Assembly (NCBI RefSeq): GCF_003286085.1
Contig: NW_020825322.1
Coordinates: forward strand, 930,001 to 994,000
From: Drosophila persimilis
Lineage: Eukaryota; Arthropoda; Insecta; Diptera; Drosophilidae
Direction of reading: 5' to 3'
Length of the DNA stretch: 64,000 nt
Shown here: positions 26,594 through 37,047 of the stretch, one piece after another
Numbering within the stretch: the first letter of the stretch is position 1
Layout: the number at the start of each line of letters is the position of its first letter
Program-made: the position numbers and the translations under genes
The notes under the pieces: model-generated
Seen by the model: only the letters and a program-made list of their open reading frames with translations
Told to the model about the DNA's origin: nothing
The model's database searches: none

Positions 26594-27229
26594 CTAGAAC
26601 CGTTTGTTGTTTCGCAGAACGGCCTTTTGGCGTAGGTCTTCGCGCAGGCACTGCCCCGAGCTGCCGGCACCACGCTCCAGACACACCGTCTCCACCCTGA
26701 GGCTGAAGCACTGCGTCTGCACCACATTGAAGAAGAGCTTGCCAATGGCATTCGCCGCTTCATCGCCGGCCATCTTCAGGCAGGTGCGAAAGCGGCGATC
26801 GCAGCTGCAGTGGGACAGCGTGTAGGGGCGGTAGTTGAAAAGATCGTAGCGAGTCGACATGCCGTCTATCCACAGCTGGCAGTGGTCGTGCTTCCGGCAG
26901 CATTTGTCAGCCATCGATGCGCCGCCCAGGTCGTTGTAGGTGCCATTGGCTAAATTCCCACGTCCGCACCAGCGTGTGTTTGGGGCTATTAGCCAGTCGG
27001 ATAACTGGCGGCGCTTTCGGACCAGTGCAGCAACGTCATCGTTGCCATTGTCGTACGATCCGTGACGAATTCCGGCATCAGCAGCCAGTGGCAGCTGCTT
27101 GGCCTCTGCCCCAACCTCCCCCGCGCCCAGCTGCCATGCCATGAACATCAGCAGAATGGGGCAGAGTAAATAGATGTAACTGTGGCTGTGCCTGCACTTA
27201 ATCACCAATGCCATGTTGTCTGTTTTCAT
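26594..27229 (-). CDS. GIIIspla2: Group III secreted phospholipase A2
   Basis: The protein (211 aa, single exon) is a bee-venom-type (group III) phospholipase A2, a secreted Ca2+-dependent enzyme that hydrolyses the sn-2 ester of phospholipids. A hydrophobic signal or anchor segment lies at about residues 19-36 (IYLLCPILLMFMAWQL). After a KRRR-type cleavage-like site (near 71) the mature domain starts with W-LIAPNTRWCGRGNLA. The Ca2+-binding loop WCGRGN and catalytic motif DKCCRKHDHC (His-Asp pair) are intact, and the Cys spacing (HCSCDRRFRTCL) fits the family. The start is the ATG at 27229; a second ATG five codons on is an alternative. The gene symbol is by family and likely location. Confidence 0.85.
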   Translation of the reverse strand: MKTDNMALVIKCRHSHSYIYLLCPILLMFMAWQLGAGEVGAEAKQLPLAADAGIRHGSYDNGNDDVAALVRKRRQLSDWLIAPNTRWCGRGNLANGTYNDLGGASMADKCCRKHDHCQLWIDGMSTRYDLFNYRPYTLSHCSCDRRFRTCLKMAGDEAANAIGKLFFNVVQTQCFSLRVETVCLERGAGSSGQCLREDLRQKAVLRNNKRF

Positions 27230-27449
27230 TCAGCTTCGCGTATCGCGGTGGGTATATTTCTATGGTTTCGCGTCCGGCGCGCTCTTAACTAATTGCTGTC
27301 CACGCCGCGCGCCTCTGGCGTTTTTATACGTTCGGACCCCACCGCAAAAGTGGGAGCTTGGAGACTGCGAGAACTGCAGGTGCGACCGGCCGTTGGGGCT
27401 GCTGCTTGTCAGTGCTGGCAGTTTGGCGGTTTGCGTATGCACTTAATTT

Positions 27450-28139
27450 AGCAGATGGGCAGTTCCTAGATTCAAGCTAGATTCAAAAAGAAATATGCCA
27501 AAAAGAAGTAAAACTAAAAAAAATAAGCTACAAATTTGGCTAAGATTAAATACTCGCCAGTAATAAACCCGAAAAATTCAGAACATCGTCAACTTCGAAA
27601 TCTTATCCTCCCTTTGATGCAATACAATAGTTTTTTTTTAATTCTTAGATAGATTCATAAATGTGAGATTAGGGTAACATGTTGAAATCATGTTAAATTC
27701 TTAATTAACATTAACATCCATTGAGTGGAAAATAGACGCTCAAGTCGGAGTTGGACTCGAGTTTCGTCGGGTTTGAGCGTGACTACCTTGCGTGTGACCA
27801 TGATGTCGTTTGACATGGAAAATAACTGTGTTTTGAGATTATCTCTATAAAAAAAAGCTGTTTCTCGTCAGTTCTGGGTTTAATGGATTTTGGCTAGAAA
27901 TGTATCTAGTGTACAGCTGCGAAAGTGGGCAGCCCCGCGCTTTTCGGCCAGTGCTGGGCAGCAGACCAATTGGATTACAGCTGTTCGAGAAGGAGTCATC
28001 GAAGCAATTTCGAAAGCAAAAGCAATATATTTGTATATACATGTTAAAATTAGGATAATCACCAATTAACGTTTTGAGTGTGCTTCCCGTGCAGTGGCCC
28101 ATGCATATGTGAGAGAGAGAGAGACTGCTAGCGGCGAAC
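27450..28139. other. Promoter and 5' UTR region of Traf6
   Basis: AT-rich DNA between the divergent phospholipase (minus) and Traf6 (plus) genes. No ORF is supported. A GA-dinucleotide run (GAGAGAGAGAGAGA near 28111-28124) lies just before the Traf6 ATG and resembles a GAGA-factor target or UTR repeat. Confidence 0.4.
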
Positions 28140-29534
28140 ATGCAGCGACCACAGACAGACCATAAGCAACTCAAGTTACAGAACCAGCACTCGGAGCAAA
28201 GCGAGCACAATAGCAATAATGGCACACGCATAGCGGCAAGCAGCAGCACCCATAACCATGACACGTCCACGCCCATATTGACACAGCGTTCGGGCGGCGG
28301 CGGAAGCTCTGCTCCAGTTCAGCCACCCAAGAGCCTGTCCCTAAGCCAAAACAACTATGCGGCCTCGGACACCTCGGGCGAGGAGGAGTTTCTGGACTCG
28401 CGCTACGAGTGCGCCATCTGTATCGATTGGCTGAACGAGCCGGTGCTCACCTCGTGTGGCCACCGCTTCTGCAAGCGTTGCCTGACCGACTGGCTGCAGA
28501 ACCACAACCAGTGCTGCCCTTTGGACAATAAGCAACTCTCTGCGGAGCAGGACATCTTCCCGGATAATTACACGCGACGCGAGATCGAGCAGCTGAAGCA
28601 CAAGTGTCCCAACTCGCCGCTGGGCTGTGCCCTGGTCGCCTCCCCCATAGAAGTGCATCGCCATCTGCCCAGCTGTCCGTACCGACGTCAGCCGCAGCCC
28701 GAGCAGCTGGAAGAGAAGTGCCCATTTGCCAAAATCAAGTGCGATTTTGTCGGTCGGCCCGAGACGAATCAGCTGGAGGAGCACCTCAAGTCGGATATGC
28801 CGCATCACATGCAACTGATGCTGCAGGCCTTCCAGCAGACGGCCATCGCCACCTGGCAGCCGCAGAAGGCCAGTACCAGCACCAGCGGTGGATCGCTGGA
28901 GAATGGCCATGGCCATGGCCAGCTGGCACCGCCGCCCCAATACGCCAATGGGGTAGACGAACAGATCGTCCAGACCATGTACCAGCGAATCGTGGTGCTG
29001 GAGCAGCGTACGCGCGAACAGGAGACGCGCATCGAGAATCTCAATAAGCAACTGCGCCTGGCCCGCCAGCCCATCGATCCACGCTACAGCAACGGCACCA
29101 TTGTCTGGAACATTGGCCATCTGGGCAACCTGGTGTCGCGCCTGCGGGCGAATGCCAACAATCAGGTGTACTCGCACGAGTGCTACACCTCTCCATATGG
29201 CTACAAGTTCTGTGCCCGTCTCAACATTCAGCCGAGGAAGCCGCATGTTCTCAGCCTGCATGTGCATCTGATGCAATCGGAGAATGACTTCCACTTGGAC
29301 TGGCCCTTCAAGGGGCGCATCAAGCTGTGCATGGTGCATCCGACGGATGCGAGCCAGTCGCAGCATGACACCATCATGACCAAACCGGAGATACTGGCCT
29401 TCCATCAGCCGCGCGAGGCGATCAGCACCCGCGGCTTTGGCTTCCTGGAGTATGCCAACATATCGAACATCATGCACTTGGGCTTCGTGGCCGATGATCG
29501 GCTGCTCATCAAGATTGAGATCAATCTGGTTTAA
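28140..29534 (+). CDS. Traf6: TRAF6-type signalling adaptor / E3 ligase
   Basis: The protein (464 aa, intronless) is the fly TRAF6 homolog, an E3 ligase and adaptor linking receptors to JNK and NF-kB (Toll/Eiger) signalling. The N-terminal 85 residues are disordered. A RING finger covers about 91-127 (CAICIDW, CGHRFCKRCLTDW, CCPLD). Cys/His-rich TRAF-type zinc fingers span about 150-232 (KCPNSPLGC, CPYRRQ, CPFAKIKC). A coiled coil spans about 285-318 (VVLEQRTREQETRIENLNKQLRL), and the C-terminal MATH/TRAF domain spans about 323-464 (YGYKFCARLNIQ, HLDWPFKGRIKLCM, GFLEYANISN). The start ATG at 28140 opens the frame. In JNK signalling TRAFs act upstream of MAP3Ks, which include slpr in this window. 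Confidence 0.93.
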   Translation: MQRPQTDHKQLKLQNQHSEQSEHNSNNGTRIAASSSTHNHDTSTPILTQRSGGGGSSAPVQPPKSLSLSQNNYAASDTSGEEEFLDSRYECAICIDWLNEPVLTSCGHRFCKRCLTDWLQNHNQCCPLDNKQLSAEQDIFPDNYTRREIEQLKHKCPNSPLGCALVASPIEVHRHLPSCPYRRQPQPEQLEEKCPFAKIKCDFVGRPETNQLEEHLKSDMPHHMQLMLQAFQQTAIATWQPQKASTSTSGGSLENGHGHGQLAPPPQYANGVDEQIVQTMYQRIVVLEQRTREQETRIENLNKQLRLARQPIDPRYSNGTIVWNIGHLGNLVSRLRANANNQVYSHECYTSPYGYKFCARLNIQPRKPHVLSLHVHLMQSENDFHLDWPFKGRIKLCMVHPTDASQSQHDTIMTKPEILAFHQPREAISTRGFGFLEYANISNIMHLGFVADDRLLIKIEINLV

Positions 29535-30450
29535 AAACGGAACTGGACACAGGGAATTGGAACTGGAAAACTGGACGCGCCAAGGAAGAGAAGAGAACAT
29601 TCCACATCGAATTGATCATTGCATCACAATATCCACATATATATATTTTATATAGTTTTATATAGGATATATATATATATATATATACATAATCGCATTT
29701 GTAGTATAGATGCAGTCGATCATTAATCATTTTAGGCGCCTCATCTACCTACATATATGGCTACTACTCAAACTAATCGATATTATCTCTACTACTCGTA
29801 GACCCTACCTTATAGTAATTCAGTTATATTTGTTCAACCTTGTCGATCCCATTTTAAATGTATTTCTATATCGAATTAGTTTTTAATATGCAATAACCAA
29901 CCCGTCGACCCCTTCAATTCGATGGATTTGAGCATGCGTAAACCGAGTACGTCCACTAATTTTATAGTCAAATCTCATAGTATTTATAGTACCCTTGAAA
30001 TGCAGAGAACGACCACTAAATAACATTTAAATTGTTTGCCGTCTATCTGTCTGTCTGCTTATATACAATCTACTATTCTCTAAGTTCTTTGCCTATAATC
30101 ACTAGATCATTTAGTAGCTGCCAAGCAGCACGCTTCTATTGAGATATACATTTATTGGTCGTCTACCTTCAAGGGTATATAAACATCGGTGTCCCGATGT
30201 TGTCCTCCTTACCGGTTAAGGCTTATGTTACCCCCAAAAACCATCTGTAGAACCTACTGCATACATACAATACACATAGCGATAAGTTGTTCAAGATCTA
30301 CTCACAGTTGAACGGAATCTGTCTCTCTAGTTCTGGGTAACAGCTGTGAGGTAGCTCTCTTGAGTAGGGAACCCCGATTAAAGGACATTTTTGTACCGCT
30401 AATTGAGGATTTCTGCCGTCGCTTCTCTATTAATGCTCCCAAAGTAAAGA
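29535..30450. other. Traf6 3' UTR and spacer
   Basis: AT-rich sequence without coding potential. An AT-dinucleotide run lies at 29666-29688. The Traf6 3' UTR probably occupies part of it. TTTATT at 30455-30460 is the reverse complement of a poly(A) signal for the lipase gene on the other strand. Confidence 0.5.
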
Positions 30451-30465
30451 AATCTTTATTGGATT

Positions 30466-31472
30466 CTAAATTGGCTCCCCATAAGGACTCTCCTCATGGG
30501 TTTTGAAGCTATAGATGCCCTCTGTACGGCCAACATCTAGAGGGTCACCCAGCGCAACGCTCTTCGGGGCGGCGCCGTCGCAGTTGCCGAGCAGGAGCAG
30601 GAACTCGGGGTATCCGCTGCAGCGGGCGTAGGGCGTGTAGCGCGATACGTGCTGAACAGCCTCCGCATAGAAAAGGACGGCACGGGCATGGGCACAGCTG
30701 TTGTTCAGATCAAAACCGCAGCCGGGCTGCCGTCTTCCACCATTGGCATAGAAGTCGCTGTGGCCCATCGGCATTAGCTGTCCCTTCATAAGCCCATTCG
30801 TATGAATGGCCACCACATAGTTGGCATCGGTGCTGGATAGGCGAAGGCTCTCGCTGGGTATGCGAAACAGTGGCAGGGCCGGATCCAGGGCGACAATATA
30901 ACCCAGGGGATGCTGCCCTTTGCTCGTCGTGTTCAGCTCCTTGCCACAGAACCCGGCCACATGAGCGCCCATGCTGTGGGCAACAACCACCACCTGGCCC
31001 AGATCCAGGCTGAATTCGTTGGCCAAAAAGGACAGGAAACGTGCCACCGACTTGCCCACGCCCGGCACCATCGGCCTGGCCTCCAAGTACGACAATGCTG
31101 CAATCACACCCCAGTCCACGGCGATGATATTGAACGCTCCACGCGCCTGGTAGGCGGTGCGCAGCTCACTGACTGGTGCGTCCAGATACGTAACGCTCCA
31201 GCCATGTATGATGACCCTGTGGAGGACAATGATTAGGAAGCGTCTTCCCCAAACAGACCCACATCTCGTTTTGCTCACTTTGTCGGAAGATGCGCATCAA
31301 AGTGGGAGGCTTTAACGGATTCTGAATCGTTGGTGTACACCCTCTGGGGATGTTCGGGACTGTTGGGGGTGTACATATAGAAGCTGGCCATGTCCCCAAC
31401 TTGACCGGTGGCCAACACCTCTATCCCAGAGAGTCTGCACAGGCACAGCGATAGCAGGGCGATCCACATCAT
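30466..31472 (-). CDS. Secreted lipase of the pancreatic lipase/vitellogenin family
   Basis: Two exons fit: 31472-31279 and 31216-30466, with a 62-nt intron whose join restores KVIIHGW. The protein has about 314 aa with an N-terminal signal peptide (MMWIALLSLCLCRLSG). It is an alpha/beta-hydrolase: IIHGW oxyanion strand, nucleophile elbow AHSMGAH (Ser), LDPALPLF (Asp) and a Cys-Ala-His-Ala-Arg stretch giving the His. The segment IHTNGL...GHSDFYANGG...QPGC is the hallmark of insect neutral lipases. The first Gly of the usual GHSLG is Ala. The short lid suggests phospholipase A1-like or galactolipase specificity, which is inferred. A TTTATT (poly(A) signal on the minus strand) follows the stop within 12 bases, so the 3' UTR is very short. 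Confidence 0.88.
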
Positions 31473-31894
31473 TGTCTGACGACTGCCCGTCGGGGACTGT
31501 TAAACGGATGGAATAGTTGGCCATGCTCAATTTGAGAAAACTCTGATCCCCCCCTTCGAGCATGCAATCATCAATGGGCATCGGCATCTCTAATCTTGAA
31601 CCTCTCTGAGGTGTACTTCACGGCAAATTATTCGATTTGCGTTAAAATTAAAATTCGTCAAGTTTTCTGTTTGGCGTTTTTAATAACGTCCATTGTGGAT
31701 TTTTGCACTTGAGCGTATATAATTCTATATAGACGGCGTGTGCAGGCTATCGTATACCCGCCACTATCTTGTTTAGCGAGTGAAGAGGCTGATACTCCCT
31801 TGTGGTACCCTGTGGACAGCAGGCAGACGGGGCAGGCATGACAGCTACTTAATGTCTTAATCTCTTAAAAAACTACTTAGTTGCATAGACGTGT

Positions 31895-33367
31895 CTACGA
31901 GACATGCCAAGTGCCAGCACCTGCAACAGCAGTTGCACTTGCACTTCCAGCAGCGCCTGTCGGAGGGCCAGTGTCGGAGTGCGAATGGGAATGGGTGTCC
32001 GCTCCCTCCACATTCAAGTCTATGGCCATTGTGATGGTTGTCGTTGACGCGGGCGCATTCTCGTCGATCAGCTCGATGGTCACCGTCTCCATCTGCCCAA
32101 CATCTTGTTGGCTTGCGACACTCTTGGTAGTGGTGGTGGCGGTGTGGGCAGTGCCCTTGGATTTGGGCAATTCGTGGGTGCGCATATGGGCATTGAGGCC
32201 GCCGGACTGGGCAAATGTCTTGTTGCACATCTTGCAGGGGTATTTGCGCCGCTCGGAATGGAGCAGCTTGTGGACGCGCAGGGCCTTCTTGCGCTGGAAC
32301 GTGGAGCCACAGACGTCGCAGACAAAGGGCCGATGATTGGTGTGCGAGACGGCATGAACGTTGAGGTCGTGATAGCTGTAGAAGGCTTTACCGCACACCT
32401 CACACTTAGCCGGACGCTCACCAGTGTGCCGTCGCATGTGGGCGGTGAGGACACCGCGATCGCGGCAGGGCCGGCCGCACACCTCACAGATGCACGGCAT
32501 CCGGCCCGTATGGCAAATGTTGTGAGAAGTGAGCTCCTTCTGGGTGTAGAAGGTAGCCTCGCACTCCTGGCACTTGTATGGCTTGATACCGCTGTGGCGC
32601 TGACGGTGGCGCATCATGTTGCCCGATTGGGTAAACGGTTTGCCGCAGATGTCACAGAATATGCCCGTGTGCTTCCATCTGTGGCCGTGCAGATCGCGCT
32701 CGGTGCGAAACGTCTGGTTGCACTCCTCCTCGGGGCATGTGTAGACCTTTGCCGGTCCACGCTTTCGCTTCCGCACGGTGCCATCCTTGTCGTTGTGCTT
32801 GACACGTCTGTGACTCTGCAGGCTCCGCTTGCTGTTGTAGGCACGATCACATTGATCGCACTGGAACAACATGTCCTTCGTGTCGACTTTGAGGTGCGGT
32901 GGTTCTTCATCTTCTTCGGCGTTTTCAATTGGCTCGCTGGCCTCTCCCGTCCACTCTGCGTCCGGGTCCAAGTCCAAAAGCGCCTCCTCTGTCTCCACAA
33001 GAGTGTTTTTCATGGCAGTCTCTCGTTCACGGCGGCCTGTGGAATCTGCATCCACGGCCTGGGCCTCATCGATCGCTGATATGTGCTCCAGATCAACATT
33101 CTCCTGCTCATCCAACTCGAAGCTCTCGTGGGCAATGGGATCATCTTCAATCTTTATGGTGGCATCGAATATCTTGCAGTCGTCGTCCGCCGCCTCTCCG
33201 AGATGCTGCAGTCGGAAGTGTTGCGGAAAATCGCCAAATGGCATCCGCTGCCCGCATAAGGAACAGCATATGTCGTAGCTGGTGGGGCTATTGCACAGAA
33301 CTTCACCGCATCGAAAATTGTGATAAGAGCCGGTTCCTATCACCGGCAATGACTGCAACTTGATCAT
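31895..33367 (-). CDS. C2H2 zinc-finger protein, 8 fingers with CGE N-terminal module
   Basis: The protein (490 aa, intronless) is a probable DNA-binding transcription factor. Residues about 18-57 form a variant module (FRCGEVL...CSLCG...F..HFRLQH) shared with two neighbours. An acidic linker follows. Eight C2H2 fingers lie between about 164 and 400, beginning FQCDQCDRAY and ending YPCKMCNKTFAQSGGLNAHMRTH, with the CGRPC finger (fifth) carrying an extra Cys. The tail is Thr/Ser/Ala-rich. It is divergent from Gbeta5 (start 34121) across about 750 bp. The target sites are unknown. Confidence 0.88.
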   Translation of the reverse strand: MIKLQSLPVIGTGSYHNFRCGEVLCNSPTSYDICCSLCGQRMPFGDFPQHFRLQHLGEAADDDCKIFDATIKIEDDPIAHESFELDEQENVDLEHISAIDEAQAVDADSTGRRERETAMKNTLVETEEALLDLDPDAEWTGEASEPIENAEEDEEPPHLKVDTKDMLFQCDQCDRAYNSKRSLQSHRRVKHNDKDGTVRKRKRGPAKVYTCPEEECNQTFRTERDLHGHRWKHTGIFCDICGKPFTQSGNMMRHRQRHSGIKPYKCQECEATFYTQKELTSHNICHTGRMPCICEVCGRPCRDRGVLTAHMRRHTGERPAKCEVCGKAFYSYHDLNVHAVSHTNHRPFVCDVCGSTFQRKKALRVHKLLHSERRKYPCKMCNKTFAQSGGLNAHMRTHELPKSKGTAHTATTTTKSVASQQDVGQMETVTIELIDENAPASTTTITMAIDLNVEGADTHSHSHSDTGPPTGAAGSASATAVAGAGTWHVS

Positions 33368-34120
33368 CTTGAGCCAATACTTATGGCTGATGGTTAGGGG
33401 GTCCCTCTCACTGGTGCCGCTACAATAGTTCAGTCATTTGGTGTTAGGCGTTTAACGTTTGGCGTCGTTTGTGTTTCCTCAAACCCCAGCTCAAGCCGTT
33501 GGCTGACATCCAAAAATCACATCAGCTGGGCGGCCAGTGTTGGCAAACGAATCGAAAGCGTTGAATAAATGGGCGCGTAGTTCAAGTTGCATTATTTTTT
33601 TATGCACTTTTGATTGATCCGAAATAGGAGTTGATGTGCCGTTTCTTTGTATCTATAGTAGCGTAAACGAACGTAAAGGAAAGAAAATAATTATTTGGCG
33701 AGTTAGGTTTGTCAACAAGCTGTGTGCGGTTGCAAGAGCAATCGGTTTTTCCTTGAGTTCTACAGCACTACCTGCAAAAGCTTTTCAAACCAATCGTAAT
33801 TAACCGAATATTAAAGTGACTATAATTTGTCCTTACCAAACGGCTTAAGAAACATATATCTTTTATCAATTATATATAAATTATGGCGCTTTCAGCGCCA
33901 GCTGTACAACAGGGTTGTCCAAAAGCTCGACAAAAAATCGATTTAAGGCAAACATCTGCAACTCTGACCGCACAGGCGCTAGTGCGCAAGGGCCCGTTGT
34001 GTATTCAGATTTGGTATACATCTTTTTTCACCATTGATTCTTCACTTGATTTTTCGCCTTGACACTGGAAGTAGCAGATGAATCGACGCTGGTGAAAACG
34101 TAGAAAACAATTAAGTGAAA
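33368..34120. promoter_or_regulatory. Divergent promoter region, zinc-finger gene and Gbeta5
   Basis: The two start codons face away from each other across 753 bp. No exact DRE octamer is present; the stretch is AT-rich in its right half. A shared core promoter region is likely but no motif could be assigned with certainty. Confidence 0.4.
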
Positions 34121-35191
34121 ATGTCGGAGGGAGCTGTCTCTGCCAGCAATGTTAATGCCAATGAAAAAATGGCAAACTTGCTGAAGGAGGCGGAAAATTT
34201 GAAAACCAAATTGGAGGAGGAGCGCTCGAAGCTGAATGACGTCAATCTGTCGAACATTGCGGAGCGCCTGGAGCAAATTGCTTACGTCAACATCAAGCCT
34301 CGCAAGGTGCTGAAGGGACACCAGGCAAAGGTGCTTTGCACCGACTGGAGCCCCGACAAGCGACACATTATCTCATCCTCGCAGGACGGCCGTCTTATCA
34401 TCTGGGATGCGTTCACTACGAACAAGGAGCATGCCGTGACCATGCCCACCACCTGGATCATGGCCTGTGCATACGCCCCGTCAGGCAACTTTGTGGCCTG
34501 TGGTGGACTGGATAACAAGGTAACCGTCTATCCAATCACCTCTGATGAGGAGATGGCCGCCAAGAAGCGCACTGTTGGCACCCACACAAGTTACATGTCG
34601 TGCTGCATTTATCCCAATTCGGATCAGCAGATCTTGACGGGCAGCGGTGATTCGACATGTGCTTTGTGGGACGTGGAGTCCGGTCAATTGTTGCAAAGTT
34701 TTCACGGCCACTCTGGGGATGTGATGGCCATCGATTTGGCACCCAACGAGACGGGCAACACCTTCGTCTCGGGCAGTTGCGATCGCATGGCCTTCATTTG
34801 GGACATGCGCTCTGGCCATGTTGTCCAGTCCTTTGAGGGCCACCAGTCCGATGTGAACAGCGTCAAATTCCATCCCTGCGGAGATGCGATTGCCACCGGA
34901 TCGGATGACAGCAGCTGCCGTCTGTACGACATGCGGGCCGATCGCGAGGTGGCCGTCTTCGCCAAGGAGAGCATCATATTTGGTGTCAATTCAGTGGACT
35001 TTTCGGTCAGCGGCCGCCTGCTCTTTGCTGGCTACAATGATTACACCGTCAACCTGTGGGACACTCTGAAATCGGAGCGCGTCTGTCTGCTGTATGGCCA
35101 TGAGAACAAGGTCTCCTGCGTCCAGGTGTCGCCCGACGGCACAGCCCTATCCACGGGCAGCTGGGATTACACCATACGGGTCTGGGCGTAA
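34121..35191 (+). CDS. Gbeta5: G protein beta-5 subunit
   Basis: The protein (356 aa, intronless) is the Gbeta5 type rather than the conventional beta-1-like subunit. It shares AESLK..LEEER-like N-terminal coiled coil (about 14-45) and specific strings such as [41 protein letters not shown] and [17 protein letters not shown] with vertebrate GNB5, as I remember it. Seven WD40 blades follow, ending [12 protein letters not shown]. Gbeta5 pairs with GGL-domain R7 RGS proteins, not with ordinary gamma subunits, and speeds Gi/o shut-off in neurons. The frame opens at a GTG two codons upstream; the ATG at 34121 is the likely start. Confidence 0.93.
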   Translation: MSEGAVSASNVNANEKMANLLKEAENLKTKLEEERSKLNDVNLSNIAERLEQIAYVNIKPRKVLKGHQAKVLCTDWSPDKRHIISSSQDGRLIIWDAFTTNKEHAVTMPTTWIMACAYAPSGNFVACGGLDNKVTVYPITSDEEMAAKKRTVGTHTSYMSCCIYPNSDQQILTGSGDSTCALWDVESGQLLQSFHGHSGDVMAIDLAPNETGNTFVSGSCDRMAFIWDMRSGHVVQSFEGHQSDVNSVKFHPCGDAIATGSDDSSCRLYDMRADREVAVFAKESIIFGVNSVDFSVSGRLLFAGYNDYTVNLWDTLKSERVCLLYGHENKVSCVQVSPDGTALSTGSWDYTIRVWA

Positions 35192-37040
35192 AAATTTGTT
35201 AACCATATTCCCCTGTTAAGAGCATCTGTCAAGGACAGTTGGTCGATATAGATATAAATATTATATATTTTTGATTTTTGAGATTAGTTGCAGTTCAGAG
35301 GGCTCATTTTTCAAGTGATGGCAAAAAAGAAAATGAAAATTACTTAAATGCAAAAAGCATACATACATATGTCATGGACAAATGATGCATACTTTTAGCT
35401 TTGATCCTATATATTGTAATCAAATATTGGCCTACACCTGACGGTGTAGCGAAATCATAAATTGTTGATAAATTTTATAAAATTTATCAGAACAATGCAG
35501 TTTGCCTAGCACCTAAATTAACAGATTGCATATATAATACTACTCGCACTTTGTGTCTAGACGGATACCCAAGTATTGTATTGTATATATGCTTATATGT
35601 ACTTGACGTATTGTATGTACTATAACCAACAGATATTATTGTGTATGTCTATGGTGTTTCAATCCAATACTGTATCCTGAACAAGTAGAGTCAAAACGAC
35701 AATGTTAAACCTTTTCAAAATATGCATTTGTACTCAAGGGTCATCATGTAAATGTGTTTTTGTAATCAAATACTGTGTGCAGGATGGCCCTAAGCTTAAG
35801 TAAAATGCATATACAATATGTGGTGCACAGCGGCTCATGTGTGACGAATAGGTCGTTAGGAAGTACAGGTATTGCAAGAGCATTCCAATTAAATACTGGC
35901 TAGAGGATAGGATACCCAAATATGTTCGGCGCAAAAAGAGTTCTTACTGTTTTCTCTATCTCTGATTTTCTGGGCAGAGAAGGGAAGGCCAAAAATTGTA
36001 AATAGTTCCATATGTTACTTCTCTGCCCACTCTTCGAATATGGAGTGTATTGTAAAACTGAGAAAAGTATGGAGTCTCGAACCAAAACCTTAAACAAATA
36101 TTAAAATCTTGTGTAATATCGAATATTACATACATATATGCGCAAACAAACAAACTACTTTATATAAATGGATATTTAACTGCAGAACAGACATTAATTG
36201 TGTACACTAACCATATATAAAACTAGCAAAGGGAGATGCAAGGAAACCAAAACAGAAAATCAAATTATCCTCAGATATACATATGAATATTACATACCTA
36301 TATGCGTGAACGAACAAACTATATTCAGTAAACCGCTGAATTGATTAATAACCAATAACCATTTCTAAATGAATAAGAAAACAGATATGTGTAATATTAC
36401 ATACATATATGCGCTTATAAACTATTTAATATCGGGACAAAACTTGATATATATGTATAATACATATACCTAAATGGACAGATGGCAAAGGAAGGAGTGG
36501 AAACCAAATTAAAATCGGTTATATGTAACTTTACATACATATATACTGTGTGCGTAGAAATAAGTTCCTGTTTGAAATAAATGTTGAAGATGTAACCACA
36601 CGTGTCTATCATTCCATAAACTTTGCTTGAGGGAATTCAAGGAAGGGTTTTCCGACATCCTTATATGTCCAATAAAATAGGGATATATTAGCCGCTTTGT
36701 GTAAATGCGTGCAACAGCCAAAAGAAGGAGTTTCCGACCCCATAAAGTATATGCATTCTTCATCAGCATCAATTGCCGGGTCGATAGACCTACGTCTGTC
36801 TGTCTTCATAAGCGCCCAGACCTAAGAGACCCAGTCTGCGCCACCCACACTTTTGGAGATACAGAAAAACCGTTAAACGCAGGGAATAACCATATTTACT
36901 AGATTAACGAAATCAATCCACGCGCTAACTTTCTTTCTCTAAGATAACATATACACTGACTGAGTATCGGAAATATCGTTTTATGTAGTATTCTATATGT
37001 ACAACGTTAGCTTATATATATACCACGTACTCCGTGGTTC
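35192..37040. other. Spacer with INE-1-like fragment and ATATATGCGC words
   Basis: AT-rich DNA with no supported gene. Between about 36110 and 36560 the word 'tattacatacatatatgcg' and variants recur roughly four times at spacings of about 110-170 bp. A diverged INE-1-like piece lies at about 36670-36970. Confidence 0.5.
36670..36970 (+). repeat. INE-1/DINE-1-like repeat, diverged copy
   Basis: It carries 'gttt/gagtttccgaccccataaagtatat', 'ttcatcagcatcaattgccgggtcgata' and 'gtctgtctgtc', the same words and order as copy B near 3 kb, with several small deletions. It ends with 'ctgactgagtatcgg', like the right end of the cluster near 4 kb. Confidence 0.7.
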
Positions 37041-37047
37041 TGCCCGG

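Noticed and set aside
28341-29600. 419-codon minus-strand frame opposite Traf6
   Set aside because: It is the antisense shadow of the GC-rich Traf6 coding sequence, which has clear RING and MATH domains.
32105-33079. 324-codon plus-strand frame opposite a zinc-finger gene
   Set aside because: Antisense shadow of repeated finger codons, with no domain of its own.
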